Shown here: positions 1 to 6,090 of the stretch, piece after piece
How the letters are laid out: every line of letters starts with the position of its first letter
How positions within the stretch are numbered: the stretch's first letter is position 1
Assembly: GCA_031550915.1 (NCBI GenBank)
Contig: JAVBOF010000011.1
Span: 1-7,445, forward strand
DNA length: 7,445 nucleotides
Reading direction: 5' to 3'
DNA from: JAVBOF01 sp031550915
GTDB lineage: Bacteria > Bacillota > Clostridia > Christensenellales > MGBC116941
The notes under the pieces: generated by a model
Told to the model about the DNA's origin: nothing
Databases searched by the model: none
Seen by the model: only the letters and a program-made list of their open reading frames with translations
Translations under genes and position numbers: made by a program

Positions 1-174
1 ATCTGAAAGAAGATCCTGCAAGAGTGCGTATGTCTCCGAGCCGTCATCGCTGTCATCACAAATATTCAATTCGAAATTTGGATAATCCTGGGCTAATATG
101 CTGTCTATCTGCTTTTGAAGAAAAATACGTCTTGGCCTGTATACAGCCATTGCGATGCTTATCAACGGAGTCAT
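1..174 (-). CDS. Glycosyltransferase family 2, N-terminal part (cut by window edge)
   Basis: The 58 visible residues begin MTPLISIAMAVYRPRR and continue with QKQIDSILAQDYPNFEL and then ICDDSDDGS. This is the classic start of a GT-A fold family 2 glycosyltransferase: first beta strand, nucleotide-binding loop, the 'L.SIL.Q.YPNFEL' helix, and the CDDxSxDG segment that binds the sugar nucleotide. By family knowledge such enzymes act at the cytoplasmic face of the membrane and transfer a sugar from an NDP-sugar to a cell-surface polysaccharide. The acceptor and sugar cannot be told. I chose the ATG at 174 because GGAG lies 9 bases upstream and the protein then starts as the family does. An in-frame ATG at 195 overlaps the epimerase stop as ATGA but has a weaker binding site. 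Either way the gene is translationally coupled to the epimerase upstream of it. The catalytic and C-terminal parts lie beyond base 1. Confidence 0.85.
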   Translation of the reverse strand, partial: MTPLISIAMAVYRPRRIFLQKQIDSILAQDYPNFELNICDDSDDGSETYALLQDLLSD

Positions 175-191
175 GCAGCTTTGCTCCAAAA

Positions 192-1067
192 TCATTGTTT
201 TGTATCGTTCTCTTCGGTTAAACGTATGGACTCTTCGAAACCAACGACCTGATATGAGCCGTTAAAATGGTCTGAAAGCTTTTTATCATAAGCAAGGTTG
301 CCGAAAGACTTTTGTACTATACCCATAGGCCCAAACAGGGATACGAATACATTCAAAGGTTTTAAAAGCTTCGTTGTTTTGCCGGCATACTTACGTATCA
401 AAGCAAAAAGCTCGGATGTACTTACGGGGGACGCGTTTTGGGGATAGAATACTCCCGAAGAGCCTGATGTAAGTATCAAGCGGATTAACTCGACCAAATT
501 GGCTATATAAAGCATACTGCGGACGTTGTTTACGGCAGGGAAGAACGGCAGCTTAAATGCAAGACTGCGCAGTGAAGGATAGGTACCGGGACAATCCTTG
601 CCGTACACCATTGGGGCGCGGATATATGATATTTTGAAATCCTCGGATTCCAAGCGGGACAGCAAATGTTCGGCGTCCAGTTTTGATTTGCCGTACAGAC
701 TTTTCGGATATTCCGGGGTATTTCCGTCTATTATCAGCGGCTTTGAAACCTTGCCATCAAAGCCATACACGGCTATGCTGCTCATAAAAATAAATTGCTT
801 TACGCCGGCCGACTTTGCCTTTTTCGCGATTTCCCCGGGTAATTTGACGTTTGTGTCGAACACCCTGTCTGCAAGCTCCTTGGATCTATCAAAGCGAAGG
901 AGGGCGGCAACGTGTAAAACAGCGTCAAAACCGGAAAAATCGAAATCCTCCCACATTCCTGGGCGTACAGAAATAGAAACCGTCTCGATATCGGGATGGT
1001 TTTTTTTCATTTCGGATGCAAAATTACTTCCGATATAGCTGGATTGCCCTGTTATAAGAACTTTCAA
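192..1067 (-). CDS. NAD-dependent epimerase/dehydratase (extended SDR), polysaccharide type
   Basis: This 291-residue protein is an extended short-chain dehydrogenase of the nucleotide-sugar epimerase/dehydratase family. The NAD-binding Rossmann loop is GQSSYIG (residues 7-13, after MKVLIT). This is the 'SYIG' variant of GxxGxxG, in which the middle glycine is replaced by serine. The catalytic residues are visible: Ser97 in MSSIAVYG and the Tyr125-x3-Lys129 pair in YGKSK. The VLHVAAL segment (about 50-56) matches the 'H.AA' strand. It probably interconverts or dehydrates an NDP-sugar for a surface glycan, which fits the glycosyltransferase directly downstream. The start is inferred to be TTG at 1067: GGGG lies 8 bases upstream and translation begins MKVLITG. 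A TTG two codons earlier (1073) is possible but sits only 2 bases from the GGGG. The substrate is not readable from sequence; UDP-glucose 4-epimerase is one possibility. Confidence 0.85.
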   Translation of the reverse strand: MKVLITGQSSYIGSNFASEMKKNHPDIETVSISVRPGMWEDFDFSGFDAVLHVAALLRFDRSKELADRVFDTNVKLPGEIAKKAKSAGVKQFIFMSSIAVYGFDGKVSKPLIIDGNTPEYPKSLYGKSKLDAEHLLSRLESEDFKISYIRAPMVYGKDCPGTYPSLRSLAFKLPFFPAVNNVRSMLYIANLVELIRLILTSGSSGVFYPQNASPVSTSELFALIRKYAGKTTKLLKPLNVFVSLFGPMGIVQKSFGNLAYDKKLSDHFNGSYQVVGFEESIRLTEENDTKQ

Positions 1068-1132
1068 GCTCAAAACCCCAATACATAATTATCAGCCGTT
1101 TGGCCTCGTTGTCATCTTGTCTATTAATCTTC

Positions 1133-1161
1133 ATTTTGACATATAATGCGCCAAATATCAA
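1133..1161 (-). promoter_or_regulatory. Possible promoter for epimerase-glycosyltransferase pair
   Basis: On the minus strand TTGATA (1161-1156, 5 of 6 to the -35 consensus) is followed after 17 bases by CAAAAT (1138-1133, 4 of 6), preceded by TGT as in an extended -10. It lies in the 94-base gap between the secreted-protein stop and the epimerase start, about 65 bases ahead of that start. The match is moderate, and the gap is short enough that readthrough from the upstream gene is also possible. Confidence 0.35.
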
Positions 1162-1167
1162 TAGTTA

Positions 1168-1917
1168 TCACCACGATGGTTCGATATATACCTGCAAATC
1201 CTCCGATTTTTCCATAGTGTCCGGATTGACTATGCGCAAGAAGTTCCTGCCCGGCCTGCTTAAAAGGTCTTTTGATATAAAAGCCGTGACCACGTTATAC
1301 ATACGGACGGTTGGCAGCGGCTGGTCTCCAAGGTAAATGACCGAATTTGGATGATGGCCGTAGGATTGTATATATACGCTGACATCCTTTTTTGCTTCAA
1401 GCATTTCAAGGCCGTATTTACCAAGGAAAAAATCCCTGGTTGAATAGTCTTTGATGTTTGGATAGACTTTGAGATCACCGACGGAAAATTTTTCGGCAGT
1501 ATCTTCATTGACTAGATACAGCTTATGGGTGCCTATTTCAGTCAAAACAGATCCTGGAACATTAGCCCGGATAGAATAGAACTTACTTTCGGTTTTAAGC
1601 GGCATATCATCTAAATATATCTTTGTGTTTTTATCCTGCCCATAGCATTTATAGAATATAGGAATACCATTGTTCAGGCTTGCGTAGTACTCCGGGGCAT
1701 ATACCATCACATAGCGCGAAGTCTCGGCATAGCTTCCAAATTCGCTGTTTATCACGGGCCTTGTATCAGCATATCCTGCGGATGCATCTACGCCCGGGTT
1801 TGAGGCTGATGAAACAGCCGGTGAAACGGATAGGACCAGTGTTATTGAAAAGAATAAAAACAAAGATTTTCCAATAACTTTTGTTATTTTATGTTGGATT
1901 TTGTTGTCTTTTGGCAT
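1168..1917 (-). CDS. Secreted protein with two tandem TIG/beta-sandwich-like repeats, function unknown
   Basis: I do not recognise this 249-residue protein by name. The N-terminus has basic residues, then a hydrophobic stretch (about 17-33, SLFLFFSITLVLSVSPA) ending in AVSSAS, a likely Sec signal peptide cut by signal peptidase I. There is no lipobox. The mature part has two similar segments of about 70 residues, roughly 83-152 and 175-245. Both show YG..(K/P)N..IYL.D.PL, a YS/YN strand pair, then G....L.(L/I)VN.DT.EK...DL.VY. The second, with 'FLRIVNPDTMEKSEDLQVYI', resembles IPT/TIG immunoglobulin-like domains of surface proteins, so extracellular adhesion or matrix binding is plausible but unproven. 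No anchor or catalytic motif is seen. I chose the ATG at 1917 because GAGG lies 5 bases upstream; a start 14 codons earlier would spoil the signal peptide. It precedes the epimerase/glycosyltransferase genes on the same strand. Confidence 0.75.
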   Translation of the reverse strand: MPKDNKIQHKITKVIGKSLFLFFSITLVLSVSPAVSSASNPGVDASAGYADTRPVINSEFGSYAETSRYVMVYAPEYYASLNNGIPIFYKCYGQDKNTKIYLDDMPLKTESKFYSIRANVPGSVLTEIGTHKLYLVNEDTAEKFSVGDLKVYPNIKDYSTRDFFLGKYGLEMLEAKKDVSVYIQSYGHHPNSVIYLGDQPLPTVRMYNVVTAFISKDLLSRPGRNFLRIVNPDTMEKSEDLQVYIEPSW

Positions 1918-1943
1918 GATATCCTCGTAAAAACTAATTGTAT

Positions 1944-1982
1944 CCGTTGCCGAAAGCAAAAAATATTGTCTTTCGGCAACGG
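1944..1982 (-). terminator. Perfect 13-bp stem-loop after the GGGtGRT gene
   Basis: CCGTTGCCGAAAG (1944-1956) and CTTTCGGCAACGG (1970-1982) are exact reverse complements around a 13-base A/T-rich loop. The stem begins 12 bases past the stop codon of the GGGtGRT gene, the usual place for a terminator or an mRNA 3'-end stabiliser. On the minus strand no U-run follows the stem directly; a TTTTT comes only about 10 bases later. Termination would therefore be imperfect or factor-assisted, and some readthrough into the secreted-protein gene is possible. A TACAAT (minus strand, 1942-1937) just beyond the stem could serve as a -10 for that gene. Confidence 0.6.
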
Positions 1983-1994
1983 TAGCTATTATTC

Positions 1995-2993
1995 CTATTT
2001 ACCTGCTTCTTCGATAGCGACTGCTATCGCTACGGAAGCGCCTACCATCGGGTTGTTTCCCATACCTATCAGGCCCATCATTTCCACGTGGGCAGGGACA
2101 GAGGATGATCCGGCGAATTGTGCGTCGCCATGCATACGCCCCATGGTGTCGGTCATACCGTAAGAAGCGGGGCCCGCGGCCATGTTATCCGGATGGAGCG
2201 TTCTGCCGGTGCCGCCTCCTGAGGCTACCGAGAAATATTTCTTGCCGTTTTCATAAGACCATTTCTTGTAAGTGCCGGCAACGGGATGCTGGAACCTCGT
2301 TGGGTTAGTAGAATTACCAGTTATGGATACATCGACGCCTTCGTATACCATAATCGAAACGCCTTCCGAAACATCATCCGCGCCATAGCATTTTACATTT
2401 GCGCGCTCGCCTTCAGAAAAAGCGATTTCTTCAAGTATCTCAAGCTCTCCTTTAGAGTAGTCATAATTTGTTTCAACGTAAGTGAAGCCGTTTATCCTCG
2501 AAATTATATAGGCAGCATCCTTTCCGAGGCCGTTCAATATGACCTTCAAAGGCTTACTACGTACTTTGTTTGCGGTTTTGGCTATGCCTATCGCGCCCTC
2601 CGCGGCAGCGAACGATTCATGCCCTGCCAAAAAGCAGAAACAATTAGTAGATTCGCGCAACAACATAGCTGCGAGGTTACCGTGCCCGAGGCCGACATCG
2701 CGCTGCTCGGCGACCGACCCGGGTATACAGAAAGCCTGCAAGCCTATACCTAGAACCTCCGCCGCATCCGCAGCAGTACTGCAGCCTTTTTTGAACGCGA
2801 TAGCCGCTCCAAGCGTATATGCCCAGACGGCGTTTTCAAATGCGATGGGCTGGATGGATCGGACGATGGCGCCTACATCCACGCCTTTTTCCAAGCAGAA
2901 ATCGTTTGCTTCCTCCAAAGAGGCTATATTATAAAGTTTAAGGCATTCTTCTATCTTGCCTATCCTTCTTTCATATCCTTCGAAACGCACCAT
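1995..2993 (-). CDS. GGGtGRT family protein
   Basis: At 332 residues this matches a family named after its invariant motif, seen here as GGGTGRT at residues 259-265 within SVASGGGTGRTLHPDNMAAG. The start MVRFEGYERRI also fits the family. Other striking glycine-, histidine- and cysteine-rich segments are GLGHGNLAAM, the CFCFLAGHESFAAAEGAIG stretch (Cys118, Cys120, His125), and the C-terminal DTMGRMHGDAQFAGSSSVPAHVEMMG. There is no signal peptide or clear transmembrane segment, so it is probably cytoplasmic. The biochemical role is not established as far as I know. The glycine-rich loops suggest nucleotide, cofactor or phosphate binding (inference). It lies 16 bases after the NifU-like gene, so the two are almost surely co-transcribed. 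I chose ATG 2993 over an in-frame TTG at 3000-3002 because AAAGGGG sits 9 bases upstream of the ATG but directly abuts the TTG. Confidence 0.9.
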   Translation of the reverse strand: MVRFEGYERRIGKIEECLKLYNIASLEEANDFCLEKGVDVGAIVRSIQPIAFENAVWAYTLGAAIAFKKGCSTAADAAEVLGIGLQAFCIPGSVAEQRDVGLGHGNLAAMLLRESTNCFCFLAGHESFAAAEGAIGIAKTANKVRSKPLKVILNGLGKDAAYIISRINGFTYVETNYDYSKGELEILEEIAFSEGERANVKCYGADDVSEGVSIMVYEGVDVSITGNSTNPTRFQHPVAGTYKKWSYENGKKYFSVASGGGTGRTLHPDNMAAGPASYGMTDTMGRMHGDAQFAGSSSVPAHVEMMGLIGMGNNPMVGASVAIAVAIEEAGK

Positions 2994-3009
2994 TACAGTC
3001 AACCCCTTT

Positions 3010-3702
3010 CTACTGATGACGCGGGTCTATATATTTGACCGCGTCCTGGAACCTTCCATATGTTCCGATATTTTTTTCGTACGCCTCTTTAGGATCGACA
3101 CCTTTTTTTATCTGTTCAAGCATCTTACCCAGATGCACAAATTTATAACCGATGACTTCGTCTTTCTTATCCAAACCAAGTTCAAGAACGTAGCCCTCCG
3201 CCAGTTCCATATACCTTACGCCTTTGCTGCGGGTACCGTACATCGTGCCGACTTGACTCCGCAGCCCTTTGCCAAGATCCTCAAGCCCGGCGCCGATAGG
3301 CAGGCCACCTTCCGAAAAAGCAGTTTGGGTCCTGCCGTATACAATCTGCAAAAACAGTTCCCGCATAGCAGTATTGATAGCATCGCATACCAAATCGGTA
3401 TTTAGCGCTTCCAAAATGGTTTTGCCGGATAAAACCTCCGCTGCCATTGCCGCGCTGTGAGTCATGCCGCTGCAGCCGAGCGTTTCTATCAACGCCTCTT
3501 CGATGATACCGTCCTTAACGTTTAACGTAAGCTTGCATGCGCCCTGCTGCGGAGCGCACCAGCCAACGCCATGTGTAAGACCAGATATATCCTTAATCTC
3601 CTTGGCTTTGACCCATTTGCCTTCCTCGGGAATGGGCGCCGGCCCGTGTTTTGGCCCTTTTGCAACGCAAACCATCTCTTCCACTTCTCTGGAGTATTCC
3701 AT
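3010..3702 (-). CDS. NifU/IscU-like iron-sulfur cluster scaffold-type protein, partner of GGGtGRT protein
   Basis: This 230-residue protein carries a central NifU_N/IscU-like region. QGACKLTLNVKDGIIEEALIE, then TLGCSGMTHSAAMAAEVLSGKTILEAL (about 53-100), parallels the IscU pattern of a Cys-containing strand, 'TFGCGSAIASS' and '..GK...EA'. Cysteines are at 12, 49, 56, 77 and 106. Cys77 corresponds to the second IscU ligand. Cys49 or Cys56 may take the place of the first, but the spacing differs from 'CGD'. The third ligand (the HCS motif of IscU) has no cysteine here; the matching region appears to read FSEGGLPIGAGLEDL. About 45 extra residues precede the domain and about 80 follow, so it is longer than IscU (about 125-130). 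By analogy it would hold or transfer a cluster or metal in the cytoplasm. GGGAGG lies 7 bases before the ATG. It sits 30 bases after the hydrolase gene and 16 before the GGGtGRT gene. Confidence 0.82.
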   Translation of the reverse strand: MEYSREVEEMVCVAKGPKHGPAPIPEEGKWVKAKEIKDISGLTHGVGWCAPQQGACKLTLNVKDGIIEEALIETLGCSGMTHSAAMAAEVLSGKTILEALNTDLVCDAINTAMRELFLQIVYGRTQTAFSEGGLPIGAGLEDLGKGLRSQVGTMYGTRSKGVRYMELAEGYVLELGLDKKDEVIGYKFVHLGKMLEQIKKGVDPKEAYEKNIGTYGRFQDAVKYIDPRHQ

Positions 3703-3732
3703 ATTTATTCCTCCCTTGCCACGTAATAAAAA

Positions 3733-4371
3733 TTATTCATATTGCATCTCGATGACCCGCTTGTCCAACATATCCGCTTTGACAGTGAACTCTGTACCGT
3801 TCAATCTTTCGATCTTATAATCGCCGCCAATAGCGGCAAGGAAAGGTTCTATACCATCAATATCAAATTTGCAGGCCTTTGTCTTGTAATGCATTGGTAT
3901 AACTATGCCCGGCTGCAGCCTTCTGACAAATTCCGCAGCTTCCGCGCCATTTATAGTAAATACACTTCCGATGGGCAATAGCAATATATCTATCTTGCCC
4001 AAACTTTTCATCAAACCATCATCGGGAATGATACCGACATCGCCGCAATGGAGCAAAGAATATTCCCCGTCACAAAGCTTAAACATTATATCAGCGCCGC
4101 GCTTGGCTCCTTTGACTTCGTCGTGGAATGTTTCGAATCCTTCTATCTCTATGCCGTATTCCTTGCGCTTTTGACTGGCATCAATCAACAGGTAACCTTC
4201 ATCCACGGCGTCCAAATAGTTGTGATCGAAATGGTCGTGGGTACACAAAACGATCTCCGCCTGCTGCTTTGGCAAATCGTATCCAACGGTGTAATCATAT
4301 GGATCGGTCAATATCCGTATGCCTTTCATATTAAGTATAAAGGCTGAGTGTCCAAGCCATTTAATATCCAT
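3733..4371 (-). CDS. Metallo-beta-lactamase-fold metal-dependent hydrolase, UlaG/YtkL type
   Basis: The 212-residue protein begins MDIKWLGHSAFIL and continues with ILTDPYD, typical of the Lactamase_B_3/UlaG-like branch of the metallo-beta-lactamase superfamily. Metal ligands are visible: the THDHFDH signature (His45, His47, Asp49, His50), His108 with Asp111 in LLHCGDVG, and His161 in IPMHYKT. Family members are cytoplasmic and bind two metal ions, hydrolysing lactones, phosphodiesters or related bonds. Many are annotated only as 'metal-dependent hydrolase', and the substrate here is unknown. The ATG at 4371 was chosen because GGAGG lies 7 bases upstream and the beta-strand start fits the family; a start 12 codons earlier adds a stray leader. 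It is the first gene of the apparent operon with the NifU-like and GGGtGRT genes, with 30 bases between its stop and the next start. Whether it is a functional partner or simply an operon neighbour cannot be told. Confidence 0.88.
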   Translation of the reverse strand: MDIKWLGHSAFILNMKGIRILTDPYDYTVGYDLPKQQAEIVLCTHDHFDHNYLDAVDEGYLLIDASQKRKEYGIEIEGFETFHDEVKGAKRGADIMFKLCDGEYSLLHCGDVGIIPDDGLMKSLGKIDILLLPIGSVFTINGAEAAEFVRRLQPGIVIPMHYKTKACKFDIDGIEPFLAAIGGDYKIERLNGTEFTVKADMLDKRVIEMQYE

Positions 4372-4411
4372 CGCTGCACCTCCATTCCAGTATCGGCAAA
4401 TATACATTAAG

Positions 4412-4439
4412 ATTATATCATTATTATTTCAAACCGCAA
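4412..4439 (-). promoter_or_regulatory. Promoter for the hydrolase-NifU-like-GGGtGRT operon
   Basis: On the minus strand a perfect TATAAT (4417-4412) is preceded by TGA, giving an extended -10. A weak -35, TTGCGG (4439-4434, 3 of 6), lies 16 bases upstream. The predicted transcript starts near 4405, about 35 bases before the hydrolase ATG. Confidence 0.65.
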
Positions 4440-4471
4440 ATGACGATTATGGAGGCTTTTCTTTTTTTTGT

Positions 4472-4500
4472 TTGGAACCGGGGCTGATACATGGTAGAAT
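4472..4500 (+). promoter_or_regulatory. Promoter for the methyltransferase-pseudouridine synthase operon
   Basis: TTGGAA (4472-4477, 4 of 6) is separated by exactly 17 bases from TAGAAT (4495-4500, 5 of 6), which is preceded by TGG as in an extended -10. Transcription would start near 4507, about 50 bases before the methyltransferase ATG. A T-rich tract (about 4457-4469) lies immediately upstream of the -35, where an UP element would be, and the same tract lies upstream of the divergent promoter. Confidence 0.6.
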
Positions 4501-4558
4501 ATAGACAGTGCGCCATACCAAGAAAAAACTGCAAAAATATTGATGTTTTGAGGGGTTT

Positions 4559-5419
4559 ATGAAGATAGCTGACTCTTGGGATGACTATAAGATACTCGAT
4601 TGCGGCGAGGGGAAAAAACTGGAGCTATGGGGAACCACTATTCTTGACAGGCCGGATCCCCAGGCTATTTGGCCAAAGATGCGGCCGGAGCTTTGGAATT
4701 CGGCTGCTGCTGTGTATGTCCGCAGTGAAAAAGGCGGAGGGGCCTGGGAATATAATACGTCCATACCTGATAATTGGGAAATAGGCTACGGAGATATGCA
4801 CTTAAACATAAGGCTGATGGGTTTTAAGCATACCGGCGTTTTTCCAGAACAGGCCGTTAATTGGGATTGGATGAGAGAGATAATAAAAAAGCGCGAATCA
4901 ACCAGCGTTTTAAACCTGTTTGCATATACCGGGGGCGCGACGCTGGCCTGCGCGCTGGAAGGCGCTGAAGTCGCCCATGTGGATGCCGCAAAGGGTATGG
5001 TAAACGCCGCGAAAGAGAATTTACGGATATCCGGCCGGGAGGATGCCGTCGTCCGGTATCTGGTAGACGACGTTTTTAAATTCGTCAACCGTGAGATCCG
5101 CCGCGAAAACAAATATGACGCGGTCATCATGGATCCGCCTTCGTACGGAAGGGGTGCCGGCGGGCAGATATGGAAGCTTGAGGATTGCCTCTTTGACCTT
5201 GTTCAACTCTGCACGATGTTACTTTCGGATAATCCAGCGTTTTTTCTTATCAATTCTTATACAACGGGCCTTGCGCCATCGGTTCTTGCGAATATGCTGA
5301 GGCTGGGAGGGCTGGACAGGTTCGACGGCAATATAGACTCCTTTGAACTTGCCTTGCCGGTAGTAGATACGGATATCGTACTGCCCTGCGGCGCCAGCGG
5401 GCGTTGGGAAGCAAGATGA
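4559..5419 (+). CDS. Class I SAM-dependent methyltransferase, RlmI-like (probable 23S rRNA cytosine-C5 type)
   Basis: This 286-residue protein has an N-terminal region (about 1-110) with RPDPQAIWP and HTGVFPEQAVNWDW, then a Rossmann methyltransferase domain. SAM-binding motif I is VLNLFAYTGGATLAC (117-131), the acidic residue after strand 2 is Asp142 in VDAAKGMVNAAKEN, and motif IV is MDPPSYGRG (191-199). This layout matches the RlmI/RlmK-like group, which methylates rRNA bases using S-adenosylmethionine, but the N-terminal PUA domain of E. coli RlmI is absent, as in many Bacillota homologues. Target base and RNA are inferred only. The start is supported by GAGG 5 bases upstream and by the conserved MKIADxWxDY opening. 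The next gene begins inside its stop codon (ATGA), so the two are translationally coupled. The coupling to a pseudouridine synthase fits a role in RNA modification. Confidence 0.85.
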   Translation: MKIADSWDDYKILDCGEGKKLELWGTTILDRPDPQAIWPKMRPELWNSAAAVYVRSEKGGGAWEYNTSIPDNWEIGYGDMHLNIRLMGFKHTGVFPEQAVNWDWMREIIKKRESTSVLNLFAYTGGATLACALEGAEVAHVDAAKGMVNAAKENLRISGREDAVVRYLVDDVFKFVNREIRRENKYDAVIMDPPSYGRGAGGQIWKLEDCLFDLVQLCTMLLSDNPAFFLINSYTTGLAPSVLANMLRLGGLDRFDGNIDSFELALPVVDTDIVLPCGASGRWEAR

Positions 5420-6090
5420 CGGAAGTACCGGTAATATTTGAGGATAATCATATCATTATCGCTGAAAAACCATGCAATATGCCTGTACAGGCTGATTCCA
5501 GCAAAGATGATGATATGTTTTCAATTTTAAAACGATATTTAAAGGTAAAATACGATAAGCCTGGCAATGTATATCTTGGGCTTGTCCATAGGCTGGATCG
5601 TCCGGTTGGAGGCGTAATGGCCTTTGCGAAAACATCAAAAGCCGCGGCAAGGCTTTCGGAACAGCTGCGCTTGAGAAAGATGAAACGTCTTTACCTTTGC
5701 ATCGTCCATGGTTCGGCGAAACAGAGGGATACGCTTGTAAACTGGCTTTTAAAGGGTGACGGTAACTTCGTATCCATCGTAGAAGAAGGTACAAACGGAG
5801 CAAAGCAAGCTATTTTGAATTATGAAAAGCAGACGGAGCGGGGCGGGTTAAGCCTGTTGAAAGTTAGTATATTAACGGGCAGATCGCACCAGATACGGGT
5901 TCAGCTTGCAGGTGAAGGGCTGCCGATAGTAGGCGACATGCGTTACGGCAATATGGAAAAAGGGCAGATCGCACTATGGGGATATTCGCTTGAGCTGGAA
6001 CACCCGACAAAAAAAGAAAAGATGGTGTTTTGCCGCGAGCCCAAGGGCAATATATGGGACGGATTCAGGCAGGATATAGGATCGCTTTAA
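5416..6090 (+). CDS. RluA-family pseudouridine synthase without S4 domain
   Basis: The 224-residue protein isomerises uridine to pseudouridine in rRNA or tRNA. The catalytic motif is GLVHRLDRPVGGVMAFAKT, with the catalytic aspartate at 61 in HRLD. The opening VIFEDNHIIIAEKPCNMPVQ (about 6-25) and the later LTGRSHQIRVQL (153-164) followed by GDMRYG (173-178) complete the family pattern. No S4 RNA-binding domain precedes the catalytic domain, so it resembles the short RluA-type enzymes; the position it modifies cannot be assigned. I chose ATG 5416 because it overlaps the methyltransferase stop (ATGA) with GGGA 7 bases upstream, and because the family starts with the 'V.FED.H.I...KP' strand. A TTG at 5404 would only add four residues. 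Its TAA overlaps the stop codon of the convergent paralogue. Confidence 0.9.
   Translation: MTEVPVIFEDNHIIIAEKPCNMPVQADSSKDDDMFSILKRYLKVKYDKPGNVYLGLVHRLDRPVGGVMAFAKTSKAAARLSEQLRLRKMKRLYLCIVHGSAKQRDTLVNWLLKGDGNFVSIVEEGTNGAKQAILNYEKQTERGGLSLLKVSILTGRSHQIRVQLAGEGLPIVGDMRYGNMEKGQIALWGYSLELEHPTKKEKMVFCREPKGNIWDGFRQDIGSL

Noticed and set aside
598..1038. 146-residue plus-strand open frame opposite the epimerase
   Set aside because: It is the complement of the conserved epimerase codons, including the YGKSK and MSS motifs; no family features or ribosome binding site of its own.
1027..1137. Small minus-strand open frame beginning MKINRQDDNEAKR before the epimerase
   Set aside because: It has no ribosome binding site, overlaps the epimerase start out of frame, and codes for no recognisable peptide. 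A leader peptide remains possible but unsupported.
2286..2934. Long plus-strand open frames antisense to the GGGtGRT gene
   Set aside because: They lie wholly inside a strongly supported minus-strand gene, have no recognisable domain or good ribosome binding site, and read as composition-driven shadows.
4372..4558. Riboswitch or small RNA in the largest intergenic gap
   Set aside because: No conserved riboswitch core, T-box or strong hairpin could be seen; the 187 bases are accounted for by two divergent promoters, an A/T tract and ribosome binding sites.
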